NCBI RefSeq assembly: GCF_001544555.2
Contig: NZ_FCOK02000060.1
Location: forward strand, 1-60,733
Length of the DNA: 60,733 bases
Direction: 5' to 3'
Source of the DNA: Caballeronia udeis
Lineage (GTDB): Bacteria > Pseudomonadota > Gammaproteobacteria > Burkholderiales > Burkholderiaceae
Shown: positions 8,639-18,088 of the stretch, piece after piece
Position numbering within the stretch: position 1 is the stretch's first letter
How the letters are laid out: every line of letters starts with the position of its first letter
Notes under the pieces: model-generated
What the model was told of the DNA's origin: nothing
Database searches by the model: none
Seen by the model: the letters and a program-made list of their open reading frames with translations, nothing else
Made by a program: the position numbers and the translations under genes

Positions 8639-9448
8639 ATGTCCATTACGCTGAAAAACGACCACGATATCGCGCAAATGCGCGTCGCCTGCCGGCTTGC
8701 CAGCGAAGTGCTCGACTTCATCACGCCCCATATTGTCGCCGGCGTGACGACGGGCGAACTCGATCGTCTCTGCCACGAGTACATGGTGAAGGAACAGGGC
8801 ACGGTGCCCGCGCCGCTCAATTACCAGCCGCCTGGCTATCCGCCGTACCCGAAAGCGACCTGCATCTCCGTGAATGACGTGATTTGCCACGGCATTCCCG
8901 GCGACAAAGCGTTGAAAAACGGCGACGCGCTCAATATTGACATCACGGTGATCAAGGACGGCTATTTCGGCGATACCAGCCGGATGTTCCTGGTCGGCGA
9001 AGGGTCAATCCTGGCAAAGCGCCTGGTGCAAACCACGTTCGACTGCATGTGGCTCGGGATCGACCAGATCAAGCCGGGCGCGCATCTGGGCGATATCGGG
9101 CATGCCATCCAGAAATATGCCGAAGCACAGGGCTATAGCGTGGTGCGCGAGTACTGCGGCCACGGCGTGGGCAAGGTGTTCCACGAAGACCCGCAAGTGC
9201 TGCACTACGGCCGGCCGGGCACGGGCATTGAATTGCAGGCGGGCATGATCTTTACCGTCGAACCCATGATCAATGCTGGCCGCCGCGATATCCGCACCAT
9301 GCCCGACCAATGGACTGTCAAGACGCGCGACCGCAGCCTGTCCGCGCAATGGGAGCATACGGTGCTGGTTACGCCAACGGGCTACGACGTGCTGACTGTG
9401 TCCGCGGGTACGCAAGCGCCGTCGCAATTGATCGCCGCGACGGTTTGA
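8639..9448 (+). CDS. map: Type I methionine aminopeptidase
   Basis: MetAP removes the initiator methionine from nascent proteins. The 269-residue protein has metal ligands in NIDITVIKDGYFGDTSRMF (two Asp), the His in REYCGHGVGKVFHEDP, and the later Glu residues in IFTVEPMINAG and WTVKTRDRSLSAQWEHT. The length is typical. It is divergent from rpsB, a common arrangement that pairs translation genes. The ATG at 8639 is the best start. Confidence 0.96.
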   Translation: MSITLKNDHDIAQMRVACRLASEVLDFITPHIVAGVTTGELDRLCHEYMVKEQGTVPAPLNYQPPGYPPYPKATCISVNDVICHGIPGDKALKNGDALNIDITVIKDGYFGDTSRMFLVGEGSILAKRLVQTTFDCMWLGIDQIKPGAHLGDIGHAIQKYAEAQGYSVVREYCGHGVGKVFHEDPQVLHYGRPGTGIELQAGMIFTVEPMINAGRRDIRTMPDQWTVKTRDRSLSAQWEHTVLVTPTGYDVLTVSAGTQAPSQLIAATV

Positions 9449-9930
9449 AGCCCTCCCTGACCGTAAAACGCGGAGCGCGTGGTTCTGCCATTGACCGGCC
9501 GGGCTTTTGACACCTCAGGGTATGGCCGAACCGCGCACGCATCGTATTTCGGACGATATCAAGCGGGTCGAATCTCGCTATTTGGGTTGTGCTCCACCCG
9601 CCAGGCGCTTGTCGCGCCCATGAATTTTCTTAGCTGAGTAGTACCAGATGTGCCGGATCGTCGAAGCCAGTTATTTCGCCCGGTTTAAAGACAGCTTAAG
9701 CTTGCTGTATAGAGCGGTATAGGGAGCCTGCGGCATCTCGCCTTGCCCGATGATCCCCCGACAAATTCAAGCTCGCGGTCATGGCTGGTCAGGCAGCGGC
9801 CTGAGTTTCACGCCGTAAGCGGCCTATGGCGGACACGCGCTGAGCGCATCGCTGCGACCCGGTCAAAAGCCCGCGAACCGCCTGTTCGCCACGATCAATT
9901 TCACCCACTGACCTCACGACCCGCCTGCCC
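9449..9930. other. Gap of 482 bases between map and glnD
   Basis: No gene is supported. Short open frames, for example a 33-codon one from the ATG near 9522 and a 63-codon one at 9743-9934, have no recognisable sequence or good ribosome site. A glnD promoter is expected here but no clear -35/-10 pair stands out. Confidence 0.3.
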
Positions 9931-12516
9931 ATGAGCGTACCTGCCGACGCCCCGCCCCGCGCCGATTCGCTGAAAGCCTCGTACAAGACGGCCAAGGCCG
10001 CCCTGCTGGAGCGCTTCCAGAGCGCGACCAACGTCGATGGCCTGATGCACGCCCTCGCGCGCGCCACCGACGAAGCGCTCCGAGGCGCCTGGGAAGCCTG
10101 CGCGATGCCGAAATCGGCGGCGCTGATTGCGGTCGGCGGCTACGGGCGCGGCGAACTTGCCCCCTATTCGGACGTCGATATCCTCGTCCTCCTGCCCGAT
10201 GACGATACGCCCGAGCACACCGCTTCGCTGGCCTCGCGTATCGAACGGCTGATCGGCATGGCGTGGGATCTTGGTCTGGAGATCGGCAGCAGCGTGCGTT
10301 CGGTGACGCAATGTATCGACGAAGCGAGCAACGACATCACCATCCAGACCTCGCTGCTGGAAGCGCGGCGCATAGTGGGCAACGAGAAACTGTTCGAGAC
10401 GTTCGAGGAGCGGTATCGGCAGACGCTCGATCCGCGTGCGTTCTTTCAGGCGAAAGTCCTCGAGATGCGCCAGCGGCACGCCAAGTATCAGGACACACCG
10501 TACAGCCTCGAGCCGAATATCAAGGAAAGTCCCGGCGGCCTGCGCGACCTGCAGCTTATTTTATGGATCTCGCGCGCGGCCGGTTTCGGCAGTAGCTGGC
10601 GCGAACTGGATTCGCGCGGCCTCATCACCGAGCGGGAAGCCAGCGAACTGCGCCGCAACGAAGGCTTCCTGAAGACCCTGCGCGCGCGGCTGCATGTGAT
10701 TGCCCGGCGGCGCCAGGACATCCTCGTCTTCGACTTGCAGACGGCGCTGGCCGAAAGTCTCGGCTACAAGGCAACGTCGTCCAAGCGCGCGAGCGAACAG
10801 CTCATGCGCCGCTATTATTGGGCCGCCAAAGCCGTCACGCAGCTTGCCACCATCCTGATCCAGAACGTGGAAGCGCAACTGTTTCCATCGACGAGCGGCA
10901 TCACGCGCGTGCTCAACGAGCGTTTCGTCGAGAAGCAGGGAATGCTGGAAATTGCCAGTGACGACGTTTTCGAACGTGAACCAAACGCCATTCTCGAAGC
11001 ATTCCTGCTGTACGAACAGACGCGCGGCGTGAAAGGCTTGTCCGCCCGGACGCTGCGAGCGATCTATAACGCCCGTGACCTGATGGGCCGCGACTGGCGG
11101 CGCGATCCGGAAAACCGGCGCCTGTTCATGGAGATCCTGAAGCAACCCGAAGGCATCACGCACGCGCTGCGGCTGATGAACCAGACAAGCGTGCTTGGGC
11201 GCTACCTGCTCAACTTCCGGCGCATTGTCGGCCAGATGCAGCACGACCTGTATCACGTCTATACCGTCGATCAGCACATCCTGATGGTGTTGCGCAATAT
11301 CCGGCGCTTTGCGATGGCCGAACACGCGCATGAATACCCCTTTTGCAGCCAGTTGATGGGCAATTTCGAGCGCCCGTGGGTGTTGTACATTGCGGCGCTT
11401 TTTCACGATATAGCCAAGGGCCGCGGCGGCGATCACTCCGTACTCGGCATGGCGGATGCGCGGCGTTTCTGCCGTGACCACGACGTCGGCGCGGACGACA
11501 GCGACCTGGTGGTGTGGCTCGTGGAACAGCATCTGACCATGAGCCAGGTGGCGCAAAAGCAGGATACGAGCGATCTGGAAGTCATCAAGCAATTTGCATC
11601 GATGGTCAAGACCGAGCGCCGGCTGACCGCGCTGTATCTGCTGACCGTCGCCGATATCCGCGGCACCAGCCCCAAGGTGTGGAACGCGTGGAAAGGCAAG
11701 CTGCTCGAGGATTTGTACCGGGCCACGCGTGCCGTGCTCGGCGGGGCCGAACTGCACGCGCACTCGGAACTCAAGTCGCGCCAGGAAGACGCGCTGGCGT
11801 TGCTGCGCCTTGAAACCGTGCCCGAAAACGCGGAAAAAGCGTTGTGGGACAAGCTCGATGTCGGCTATTTCCTGCGCCACGACGCCGCCGATATCGCCTG
11901 GCAAACCCGTGTGCTTTACAAGCACGTGGAGAGCGAAAATCCGATTGTGCGGGCGCGGCCGTCGCCCATCGGCGCGGCGCTCCAGGTGCTGGTGTATGTG
12001 CAGGACCGGCCCGATCTGTTCGCCGGGATTTGCGCCTATTTCGATAAGAACGGCCTGTCCGTGCTGGATGCACGGGTAACAACGACGCGGCACGGCTACG
12101 CGCTCGACAATTTTCTGGTCGCGCATCCGGACCATGACGGGCATTATCGCGACATTGCGAATCTCGTCGAACAGCAGTTGAGTATGCTGCTGACCGCCGA
12201 GGGCATTTTGCCGGAACCGTCGAAAGGACGTGTTTCGCGGCTGGTGCGCACTTTTCCGATCACGCCGCGCGTGGATTTACGTCCCGACGAACGTGGTCAG
12301 TATTACATCCTGTCCGTATCGGCTAACGATCGGCAGGGCCTCCTTTATTCGATCGCGCGGGTTCTGGCCCAGCACCGGATCGGCGTCCACGCGGCGCGGA
12401 TCAATACGCTTGGCGAACGCGTGGAAGACGTGTTCCTGCTCGACGGCAAAACCCTATCCGACAACCGGACGCAGATCCAGGTCGAAACCGAACTGCTGCG
12501 CGCGATCGCAGCCTGA
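9931..12516 (+). CDS. glnD: Bifunctional uridylyltransferase/uridylyl-removing enzyme GlnD
   Basis: GlnD senses glutamine and adds or removes UMP on PII proteins, controlling nitrogen assimilation. The 861-residue protein has the nucleotidyltransferase motif GGYGRGELAPYSDVDIL with the catalytic Asp pair at residues 81 and 83. The HD hydrolase motif FHDIAKGRGGDHS follows, with His and Asp at 492-493. Two C-terminal ACT domains (VLVYVQDRPDLFAGIC and YYILSVSANDRQGLLYSIAR) complete it. The domain order is canonical. The rluB-like gene starts only six bases after its stop, so the two are likely co-transcribed. Confidence 0.96.
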   Translation: MSVPADAPPRADSLKASYKTAKAALLERFQSATNVDGLMHALARATDEALRGAWEACAMPKSAALIAVGGYGRGELAPYSDVDILVLLPDDDTPEHTASLASRIERLIGMAWDLGLEIGSSVRSVTQCIDEASNDITIQTSLLEARRIVGNEKLFETFEERYRQTLDPRAFFQAKVLEMRQRHAKYQDTPYSLEPNIKESPGGLRDLQLILWISRAAGFGSSWRELDSRGLITEREASELRRNEGFLKTLRARLHVIARRRQDILVFDLQTALAESLGYKATSSKRASEQLMRRYYWAAKAVTQLATILIQNVEAQLFPSTSGITRVLNERFVEKQGMLEIASDDVFEREPNAILEAFLLYEQTRGVKGLSARTLRAIYNARDLMGRDWRRDPENRRLFMEILKQPEGITHALRLMNQTSVLGRYLLNFRRIVGQMQHDLYHVYTVDQHILMVLRNIRRFAMAEHAHEYPFCSQLMGNFERPWVLYIAALFHDIAKGRGGDHSVLGMADARRFCRDHDVGADDSDLVVWLVEQHLTMSQVAQKQDTSDLEVIKQFASMVKTERRLTALYLLTVADIRGTSPKVWNAWKGKLLEDLYRATRAVLGGAELHAHSELKSRQEDALALLRLETVPENAEKALWDKLDVGYFLRHDAADIAWQTRVLYKHVESENPIVRARPSPIGAALQVLVYVQDRPDLFAGICAYFDKNGLSVLDARVTTTRHGYALDNFLVAHPDHDGHYRDIANLVEQQLSMLLTAEGILPEPSKGRVSRLVRTFPITPRVDLRPDERGQYYILSVSANDRQGLLYSIARVLAQHRIGVHAARINTLGERVEDVFLLDGKTLSDNRTQIQVETELLRAIAA

Positions 12517-12522
12517 GAATAT

Positions 12523-14631
12523 ATGCGCGTCAAACTGACAGCGAAGCACCCGCGCCCGGCATCGCCGGCACGTTCCCCCGTTCGTACCGGCAGCGCTGCC
12601 GGACGGAAAAAGCCCGCACGCGCCGAGATGGCGAGCGGCGACCGGCCAGTGCGCAGCGATAAACCGGCAGGCGGTGCGCGGCCGGCGGGTTCCGGTGAGC
12701 GCAAGCCTTTCAAGGCACGTAGCGACGACTCGCGTGGCGCGGGAGATCGCGGGCCTCGGCCTTCGTTTGGGGACCGTAGTGCTCCGCGCGGTGATCGGCC
12801 TTCGGGCGATGGCGAACGCCGGCCGTATGCGCCGCGGGGGGATGCTCCAAGGGGTCCGAGCAGTGATCGTGGCCCGCGGCCTTCGTTTGGCGATCGTGGT
12901 GCACCGCGTGGTGATCGGCCTTCTGGCGATGGCGAACGCCGTCCGTACGCGCCGCGTGGGGATGCGCCAAGGGGTCCGAGCAGTGATCGTGGGCCTCGGC
13001 CTTCGTTTGGCGATCGTGGCGCACCGCGTGGTGATCGGCCTTCGGGCGATGGTGAACGCCGTCCGTACGCGCCGCGGGGGGATGCTCCAAGGGGTCCGAG
13101 CAGTGATCGTGCCCCGCGGCCTTCGTTTGGCGATCGTGGTGCACCGCGTGGTGATCGGCCTTCTGGCGATGGCGAACGCCGTCCGTTCACCCCGCGTGGT
13201 GATGCTCCGCGTGGTCCGAGCAGCGATCGCGGCCCCCGCCCTTCCTTTGGCGATCGTGGCGCGCCCCGTGGCGACCGTCCTTCCGGCGATGGTGAACGCC
13301 GTCCGTTCACCCCGCGTGGCGACGCTCCGCGTGGTCCGAGCAGCGATCGCGGCCCCCGCCCTTCCTTTGGTGATCGCGGTGCTCCGCGTGGCGACCGCCC
13401 TTCCGGCGATGGTGAACGCCGTCCGTCCACCCCGCGTGGCGATGCTCCGCGTGGTCCGAGCAGCGACCGTGGTCCGCGCCCGTCGTTTGGCGATCGCGCG
13501 TCCCGCCCTTCCTTTGGCGACCGTGGCGCCCCGCGTGGCGACCGCCCATCGGGCGACAACGAACGCCGTCCGTTCAAAGCCCGCGATGATTCGCGTGGCC
13601 CGGGCAGCGATCGCGCACCGCGCCCATCGTTTAACGACCGTGGCGACCGTGCCGCTCCTCGCGAGCGCAACCACTCCCACGATGGCAGTCCGCGCTCAGC
13701 TTCCACTGACCGCCAACGGCCATCGAGCGATAGCCCTTACGCCAAACGCGAAACATCCGAACGGTTCAGCGATGACCGCAAGCCCGCCACGCGCAAACCG
13801 GTATCGAAGCCATCGAAACCGCGCGACGCCGACGCGCCTCCCTCACCCGCCCGCGTCGCGCGCGAAAGTGAAGAAGGACTCGTGCGCTTGTCGAAGGTGA
13901 TGTCGGAACTCGGGCTGTGCTCACGCCGCGAAGCCGATGAATGGATCGAAAAGGGCTGGGTGCTGGTCGACGGCGAGGTCATCGATACGCTCGGCACCAA
14001 GATTCGTCCCGACCAGAACGTTGAAATTGCACCCGCCGCGCACGCGGCCCAGATGCAGCAGGTCACCATCCTGATACACAAGCCGGTCGGCTACGTGTCG
14101 GGTCAGGCGGAAGACGGCTATCAGCCGGCTGTCACGTTGGTCAATCCGTCCAACCATTGGGCCGACGACCAGTCCGGAATCCGGTTCACCCCGCTGCATC
14201 TGCGCACGCTTGCACCCGCAGGCCGCCTGGATATCGATTCGACCGGCCTGCTCGTTCTGACTCAGGATGGCCGGGTGGCAAAGCAACTGATTGGCGGCCA
14301 TTCCGACGTCGATAAGGAATATCTCGTGCGCGTGAAATTCGGCGAGCATGAAGTCGATATCGAACCGCACTTCCCGCCCGAAAGCCTCGCGCTGCTGCGC
14401 CACGGACTCTCACTCGACGACGTGCCGCTCAAAACCGCGCAAGTCAGTTGGCAAAATGGCGAGCAGTTGCGCTTTGTGCTGCGCGAAGGCAAAAAACGCC
14501 AGATTCGCCGGATGTGCGAGCTGGTCGGCCTCGAAGTGGTCGGCCTGAAGCGGATCCGGATGGGACGCGTCACGCTCGGCGCGTTGCCGCCGGGTCAGTG
14601 GCGCTATCTGGGCGCGGACGAAGCGTTCTAA
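12523..14631 (+). CDS. RluB-family 23S rRNA pseudouridine synthase with repeat-built N-terminal extension
   Basis: The C-terminal part (from about residue 450) is a complete RluB/RluE/RsuA-type enzyme. It has an S4 RNA-binding domain (VRLSKVMSELGLCSRREADE from residue 454) and the catalytic block GRLDIDSTGLLVLT with the nucleophilic Asp at 570. The predicted target is one uridine in 23S rRNA near the peptidyl transferase centre, by analogy with RluB. The N-terminal half is disordered, rich in Arg, Gly, Pro, Ser and Asp, and holds six 40-residue repeats plus a degenerate seventh. Such basic low-complexity tails are common in betaproteobacterial homologues and probably bind RNA. The total of 702 residues is more than twice the E. 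coli protein. A strong terminator follows. Confidence 0.9.
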   Translation: MRVKLTAKHPRPASPARSPVRTGSAAGRKKPARAEMASGDRPVRSDKPAGGARPAGSGERKPFKARSDDSRGAGDRGPRPSFGDRSAPRGDRPSGDGERRPYAPRGDAPRGPSSDRGPRPSFGDRGAPRGDRPSGDGERRPYAPRGDAPRGPSSDRGPRPSFGDRGAPRGDRPSGDGERRPYAPRGDAPRGPSSDRAPRPSFGDRGAPRGDRPSGDGERRPFTPRGDAPRGPSSDRGPRPSFGDRGAPRGDRPSGDGERRPFTPRGDAPRGPSSDRGPRPSFGDRGAPRGDRPSGDGERRPSTPRGDAPRGPSSDRGPRPSFGDRASRPSFGDRGAPRGDRPSGDNERRPFKARDDSRGPGSDRAPRPSFNDRGDRAAPRERNHSHDGSPRSASTDRQRPSSDSPYAKRETSERFSDDRKPATRKPVSKPSKPRDADAPPSPARVARESEEGLVRLSKVMSELGLCSRREADEWIEKGWVLVDGEVIDTLGTKIRPDQNVEIAPAAHAAQMQQVTILIHKPVGYVSGQAEDGYQPAVTLVNPSNHWADDQSGIRFTPLHLRTLAPAGRLDIDSTGLLVLTQDGRVAKQLIGGHSDVDKEYLVRVKFGEHEVDIEPHFPPESLALLRHGLSLDDVPLKTAQVSWQNGEQLRFVLREGKKRQIRRMCELVGLEVVGLKRIRMGRVTLGALPPGQWRYLGADEAF
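12763..13482 (+). repeat. Six tandem 120-bp repeats inside the RluB-like gene
   Basis: The unit encodes 40 residues beginning SFGDRGAPRGDRPSGDGERR and ending GDAPRGPSSDRGPRP. Six consecutive copies occupy residues 81-320. Substitutions are few: SAP for GAP in copy 1, YAP, FTP or STP in the middle, DRA for DRG in copy 3. A partial, divergent seventh copy continues to about residue 368. The period is a multiple of three, so copy-number changes keep the frame. DNA identity is visibly higher between neighbouring copies 1-4 and 4-6, which suggests recent expansion. Confidence 0.95.
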
Positions 14632-14703
14632 GGAGCTTCGCTCACGCTCCCCCGCACACTTCAAAGTGTCGCGGGAAACGACGTAATCGGCGCAATTGTT
14701 ACC

Positions 14704-14746
14704 AATCGATGCGAACGGCGCCCGCCGATCGCATCGATTTTTTTTT
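14704..14746 (+). terminator. Intrinsic terminator after the glnD-rluB unit
   Basis: A perfect inverted repeat, AATCGATGCGA with TCGCATCGATT, encloses a 14-base loop and is followed by a run of nine T. It lies about 75 bases after the rluB-like stop on the plus strand. Confidence 0.9.
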
Positions 14747-14856
14747 GGCCGATTTTTGGCTAAAGAAAATATGACATATGACCGTTAGTCAGATACATGC
14801 GCAATTTACCGCTTTGAGTCGCGCGTGCCTGGGCGTTGGGCTACTGGAGAATTGCC

Positions 14857-15096
14857 ATGTCCGTTGAAATCATTGTTCGCGAAACCAAAACCGGCCTCGA
14901 AATCATCAGCGGCCGACGTCGACTCGACGCGCTGCTTGCCGTGCGCGACGAAGTCGTTGTGACGAGTCCCGGCGTGGGTGAAGTTGTCATCGCGCGCTTG
15001 CCGGACGGACGCTTGCAGGCATCGGCGAATCCGGAACACATCGAATTGTTCCGCCAGCCGGAAACATCTGCGGGAAACAAGAAAAGCTTTGCGTGA
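14857..15096 (+). CDS. Small conserved-looking hypothetical protein
   Basis: This is a 79-residue protein of unknown function starting MSVEIIVRETKTGLEII. The ATG at 14857 has GGAG about eight bases upstream. The composition is acidic to neutral with alternating beta-type stretches (EVVVTSPGVGEVVIARLPDG), no membrane segment, and a Lys-rich tail. It stands alone between the terminator after rluB and the def terminator. The codon use looks like that of its neighbours, so I believe it is real, but no family was recognised. Confidence 0.6.
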   Translation: MSVEIIVRETKTGLEIISGRRRLDALLAVRDEVVVTSPGVGEVVIARLPDGRLQASANPEHIELFRQPETSAGNKKSFA

Positions 15097-15233
15097 GGAT
15101 GAAGCCGCCGGCTTCCGGCGGTATTTACTTCCATGATGCATGAATGGAGCCGGTGAATCTTTCGGGTCCCGTCCGGCACGGCTGATTGCGTCGCCAATTA
15201 ATCATTCGCTGCGACAAAAGCCCGATCTCGCAC

Positions 15234-15264
15234 AACAAAAAGGGCCGCGATTCTTCGCGGCCCT
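15234..15264 (-). terminator. Intrinsic terminator after def
   Basis: A perfect 10-bp stem, AGGGCCGCGA with TCGCGGCCCT and a four-base loop, is followed on the minus strand by TTTTTGTTG. It lies about 55 bases past the def stop and ends the ligA-def transcript. Confidence 0.88.
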
Positions 15265-15318
15265 CAATTCGTCCGGCGGCTGAACGGCCTGTTAAACCGG
15301 CCGTTCCCCCTCCATCGA

Positions 15319-15852
15319 TTAATCGTCGCTTTTCGGATCGAGCCCCGGAAACAGGATATCGGTGAAGCCGAATTTCGAGAAATCCGTCACACGCATGGGA
15401 TAAAGCTTGCCGATCAGGTGATCGCATTCGTGCTGCACGACCCTCGCATGGAACCCCTCGGCCAGCCGTTCGATCGCCGAACCATACTGATCGAACCCCT
15501 GATAGCGGATCATGGAATACCGCTGCACGGCGCCGCGCAGGCCCGGCACCGACAAACACCCTTCCCAGCCTTCCTCCATGTCGTGCGAGACCGGCGTGAT
15601 GATCGGGTTGATCAGCACCGTTTCCGGCACCGGCTCTGCGTCCGGATAACGCTCATTGTGAGCAAAACCGAAGATCACCACCTGCAAATCCACGCCGATC
15701 TGCGGCGCGGCAAGCCCGGCACCGTTTGCGTGGCGCATGGTGTCGAACATGTCCTCGACAAGAGCATGCAGCGCGGGGGTATCGAAATGGTCGACCGGCT
15801 CCGCAATACGCAACAAACGCGGATCGCCCATTTTGAGAATTTCGCGAATCAT
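15319..15852 (-). CDS. def: Peptide deformylase
   Basis: Def removes the formyl group from the N-terminal methionine of new proteins. The 177-residue protein has all three family motifs: GAGLAAPQIG, EGCLSVPGL (metal-binding Cys) and QHECDHLIGKLYP (HExxH). Its start overlaps the ligA stop in an ATGA, so it is translationally coupled to ligA. This is unlike the common def-fmt pairing. A second def gene with fmt elsewhere in the genome is likely, but that is inference. Confidence 0.95.
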   Translation of the reverse strand: MIREILKMGDPRLLRIAEPVDHFDTPALHALVEDMFDTMRHANGAGLAAPQIGVDLQVVIFGFAHNERYPDAEPVPETVLINPIITPVSHDMEEGWEGCLSVPGLRGAVQRYSMIRYQGFDQYGSAIERLAEGFHARVVQHECDHLIGKLYPMRVTDFSKFGFTDILFPGLDPKSDD

Positions 15853-17954
15853 GGGGTTTCTCCCTCCAAAAGCTTGCGCATACCATCTTCGTCGAGCACG
15901 GGGACGCCGAGTTCCTCAGCCTTCACAAGCTTGCTGCCCGCCTCCGCCCCCGCCACCACGTAATCCGTCTTCTTCGACACCGAACCCGCCACTTTCGCGC
16001 CCGCCGCCTCCAGCATCTCCTTCGCGTCTTCGCGGGACAGATTAGGCAGCGTGCCGGTGAGCACGACCGTCTTGCCAGCGAGCACGCCCTGCGGCGCCTT
16101 CGGCGCGGGCGGGCCTTCGGGCCAGGTCACCTTGCCCGGCGCGCGCAACTGCTCGATCACCATCTGGTTATGCGCTTCGCTGAAAAAATTGTGCAGCGAC
16201 TCGGCCACGACCGGGCCGACATCGTTCACTTCGAGCAATTCCTCGACGCTGGCCGCCATGATCGGATCAAGCGAGCCGAAATGCTTGGCCAGGTCCTTCG
16301 CGGTGGATTCCCCGACGTGACGAATACCGAGCGCGTAAAGAAAACGCGGCAAGGTGGTTTGCTTCGCTTTTTCGAGAGAATCGTACAGATTCTGGGCGGA
16401 TTTATCGGCGAAACGGTCCAGCGCCGCGAGCGTTGCCACGCCGAGATTGAACAGGTCCGCAGGCGTGCGCACAATATTCTGCTCGACCAGCTGGTCGATG
16501 ATCTTCTCACCCAGCCCGTCGATATCCAGCGCGCGCCGCTGCGCGAAATGCCACAACGCCTGCTTGCGTTGCGCGGGGCAGATGAGTCCGCCCGTGCAAC
16601 GGGCAATGGCCTCGTCAGGCAGCCTTTCGATCTTCGATCCGCAGACCGGGCATTCGGTCGGCATCACGAACTCGCGGGCATTATCCGGACGCCGGTCGAG
16701 AATCGCGCCGACCACTTCGGGAATGACGTCGCCGGCACGCCGCACAATCACCGTATCGCCAATACGGATGTCCTTGCGCCGCACCTCGTCCTCGTTGTGC
16801 AGCGTCGCATTCGTTACCGTCGCGCCGCCGACGAACACAGGCGTGAGCCGGGCGACCGGCGTGATGGCGCCCGTACGGCCGACCTGGACCTCGATGGCAA
16901 GCAACTGCGTGAGCGCTTCCTGCGCGGGAAACTTGTGCGCGAGCGCGAAGCGCGGTGCGCGCGAAACAAAACCCAGCTTGTCCTGCTCGTCGCGCTGGTT
17001 GACCTTGTAGACCACGCCGTCGATGTCATACGGCAAACCGTCGCGTTTCTCGCCCGTTTTGCGGAAGAATTCGAGCAAGCCTTCAGCGCCTTGCACCACG
17101 CCGCGCTCGGCGTTGACCGGCAGGCCCATTTCCTTGTACCAGTCGAGCAGCGCCGAATGCGACGCCGGCATCTCCGCGCCGTCCAGCACGCCAATGCCAT
17201 AAGCGAAAAACGACAACTGGCGCTGCGCGGTCATCTTGGGATCGAGTTGGCGCAAACCGCCGGCCGCGGCGTTACGCGGATTCGCGAACTCGCGTTGTTC
17301 AGCCTCGCGTTGCCGCGCGTTGATCTTCTCAAAATCGCGCTTGAACATAAGCACTTCGCCGCGCACATCGAGCCGCTTCGGTATGATCTTGCCCTTGAGT
17401 TTCAGGGGAATCGAACGAATGGTACGGACGTTTTCCGTCACCTCTTCGCCCGTGGCACCGTCGCCGCGCGTGGCCGCCTGAACGAAGATGCCGTCGTCAT
17501 AGCGCAGAGAAATGGCCAGTCCGTCGAATTTCAGTTCGCATGCGTATTCCACGGGTTTGTGGCCGAGCGTGTCGGCGACCCGTTTATCGAACGCAATAAT
17601 GTCCTCGTCCGCGAAACCGTTGTTCAGCGAGAGCATGGGCACGTCGTGCGTGACCGGCTGAAAACCCGTGGCGACCTGGCCGCCGACACGTTGGGTGGGA
17701 GAGTCAGGCGTGATCAGTTCGGGCTGATCGGCCTCGATCTGCTGCAGTTCCTTGAACAGGACGTCGTATTCGGCGTCGGGCAGATCCGGCTGATCGAGGA
17801 CGTAATACGCGTAATTGGCGCGCTCGAGCTCCGTGCGCAGCCAGGCGGCGCGCTCAGCCGGCCGCTCCGCGCTGGCGATGGGCGAGCCATGCGCGGCGGA
17901 AGCGGCGGAGACAGCGGAATCAGCTTTGGCAGCGGCTTTCGGTTTGGCAGACAT
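15849..17954 (-). CDS. ligA: NAD-dependent DNA ligase
   Basis: LigA seals nicks in DNA replication and repair using NAD. The 701-residue protein has the adenylated Lys at 142 in CELKFDGLAISLRY, an OB-fold region, a four-Cys zinc finger (CPVCGSKIERL then CTGGLICPAQR), helix-hairpin-helix repeats and a C-terminal BRCT domain (VLAGKTVVLTGTLPNLSRED). An N-terminal Ala-rich extension of about 35 residues is typical of Burkholderia. It lies downstream of smc and zipA on the same strand. Confidence 0.97.
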   Translation of the reverse strand: MSAKPKAAAKADSAVSAASAAHGSPIASAERPAERAAWLRTELERANYAYYVLDQPDLPDAEYDVLFKELQQIEADQPELITPDSPTQRVGGQVATGFQPVTHDVPMLSLNNGFADEDIIAFDKRVADTLGHKPVEYACELKFDGLAISLRYDDGIFVQAATRGDGATGEEVTENVRTIRSIPLKLKGKIIPKRLDVRGEVLMFKRDFEKINARQREAEQREFANPRNAAAGGLRQLDPKMTAQRQLSFFAYGIGVLDGAEMPASHSALLDWYKEMGLPVNAERGVVQGAEGLLEFFRKTGEKRDGLPYDIDGVVYKVNQRDEQDKLGFVSRAPRFALAHKFPAQEALTQLLAIEVQVGRTGAITPVARLTPVFVGGATVTNATLHNEDEVRRKDIRIGDTVIVRRAGDVIPEVVGAILDRRPDNAREFVMPTECPVCGSKIERLPDEAIARCTGGLICPAQRKQALWHFAQRRALDIDGLGEKIIDQLVEQNIVRTPADLFNLGVATLAALDRFADKSAQNLYDSLEKAKQTTLPRFLYALGIRHVGESTAKDLAKHFGSLDPIMAASVEELLEVNDVGPVVAESLHNFFSEAHNQMVIEQLRAPGKVTWPEGPPAPKAPQGVLAGKTVVLTGTLPNLSREDAKEMLEAAGAKVAGSVSKKTDYVVAGAEAGSKLVKAEELGVPVLDEDGMRKLLEGETP

Positions 17955-18088
17955 GCGGCAGGACAGACTAGAAAGTTAGAAGAAAACCGACCTCTTGATT
18001 GTCTCAGAGATCGGCTGTTCGTGGCATCGGGCGTGTAGTCGATGCCTTGCGAAATCGCTAACTGTCCAACGGCTGCCGCCGTCAGGTC

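Noticed and set aside
10561..12144. Minus-strand 527-codon frame opposite glnD, and similar long antisense frames opposite prmB/cls (27230-29035) and the IlvD gene (30615-32651)
   Set aside because: All lie opposite complete known genes and show no motifs or ribosome sites.
12345..13706. Long open frames on both strands (up to 453 codons) over the RluB repeat region
   Set aside because: The 120-bp period is a multiple of three, so every frame is repeated and stays open. Only the plus-strand frame continues into a recognisable enzyme.
16170..18038. Plus-strand 622-codon frame opposite ligA
   Set aside because: An antisense shadow caused by high GC and codon bias; ligA fills the other strand completely.
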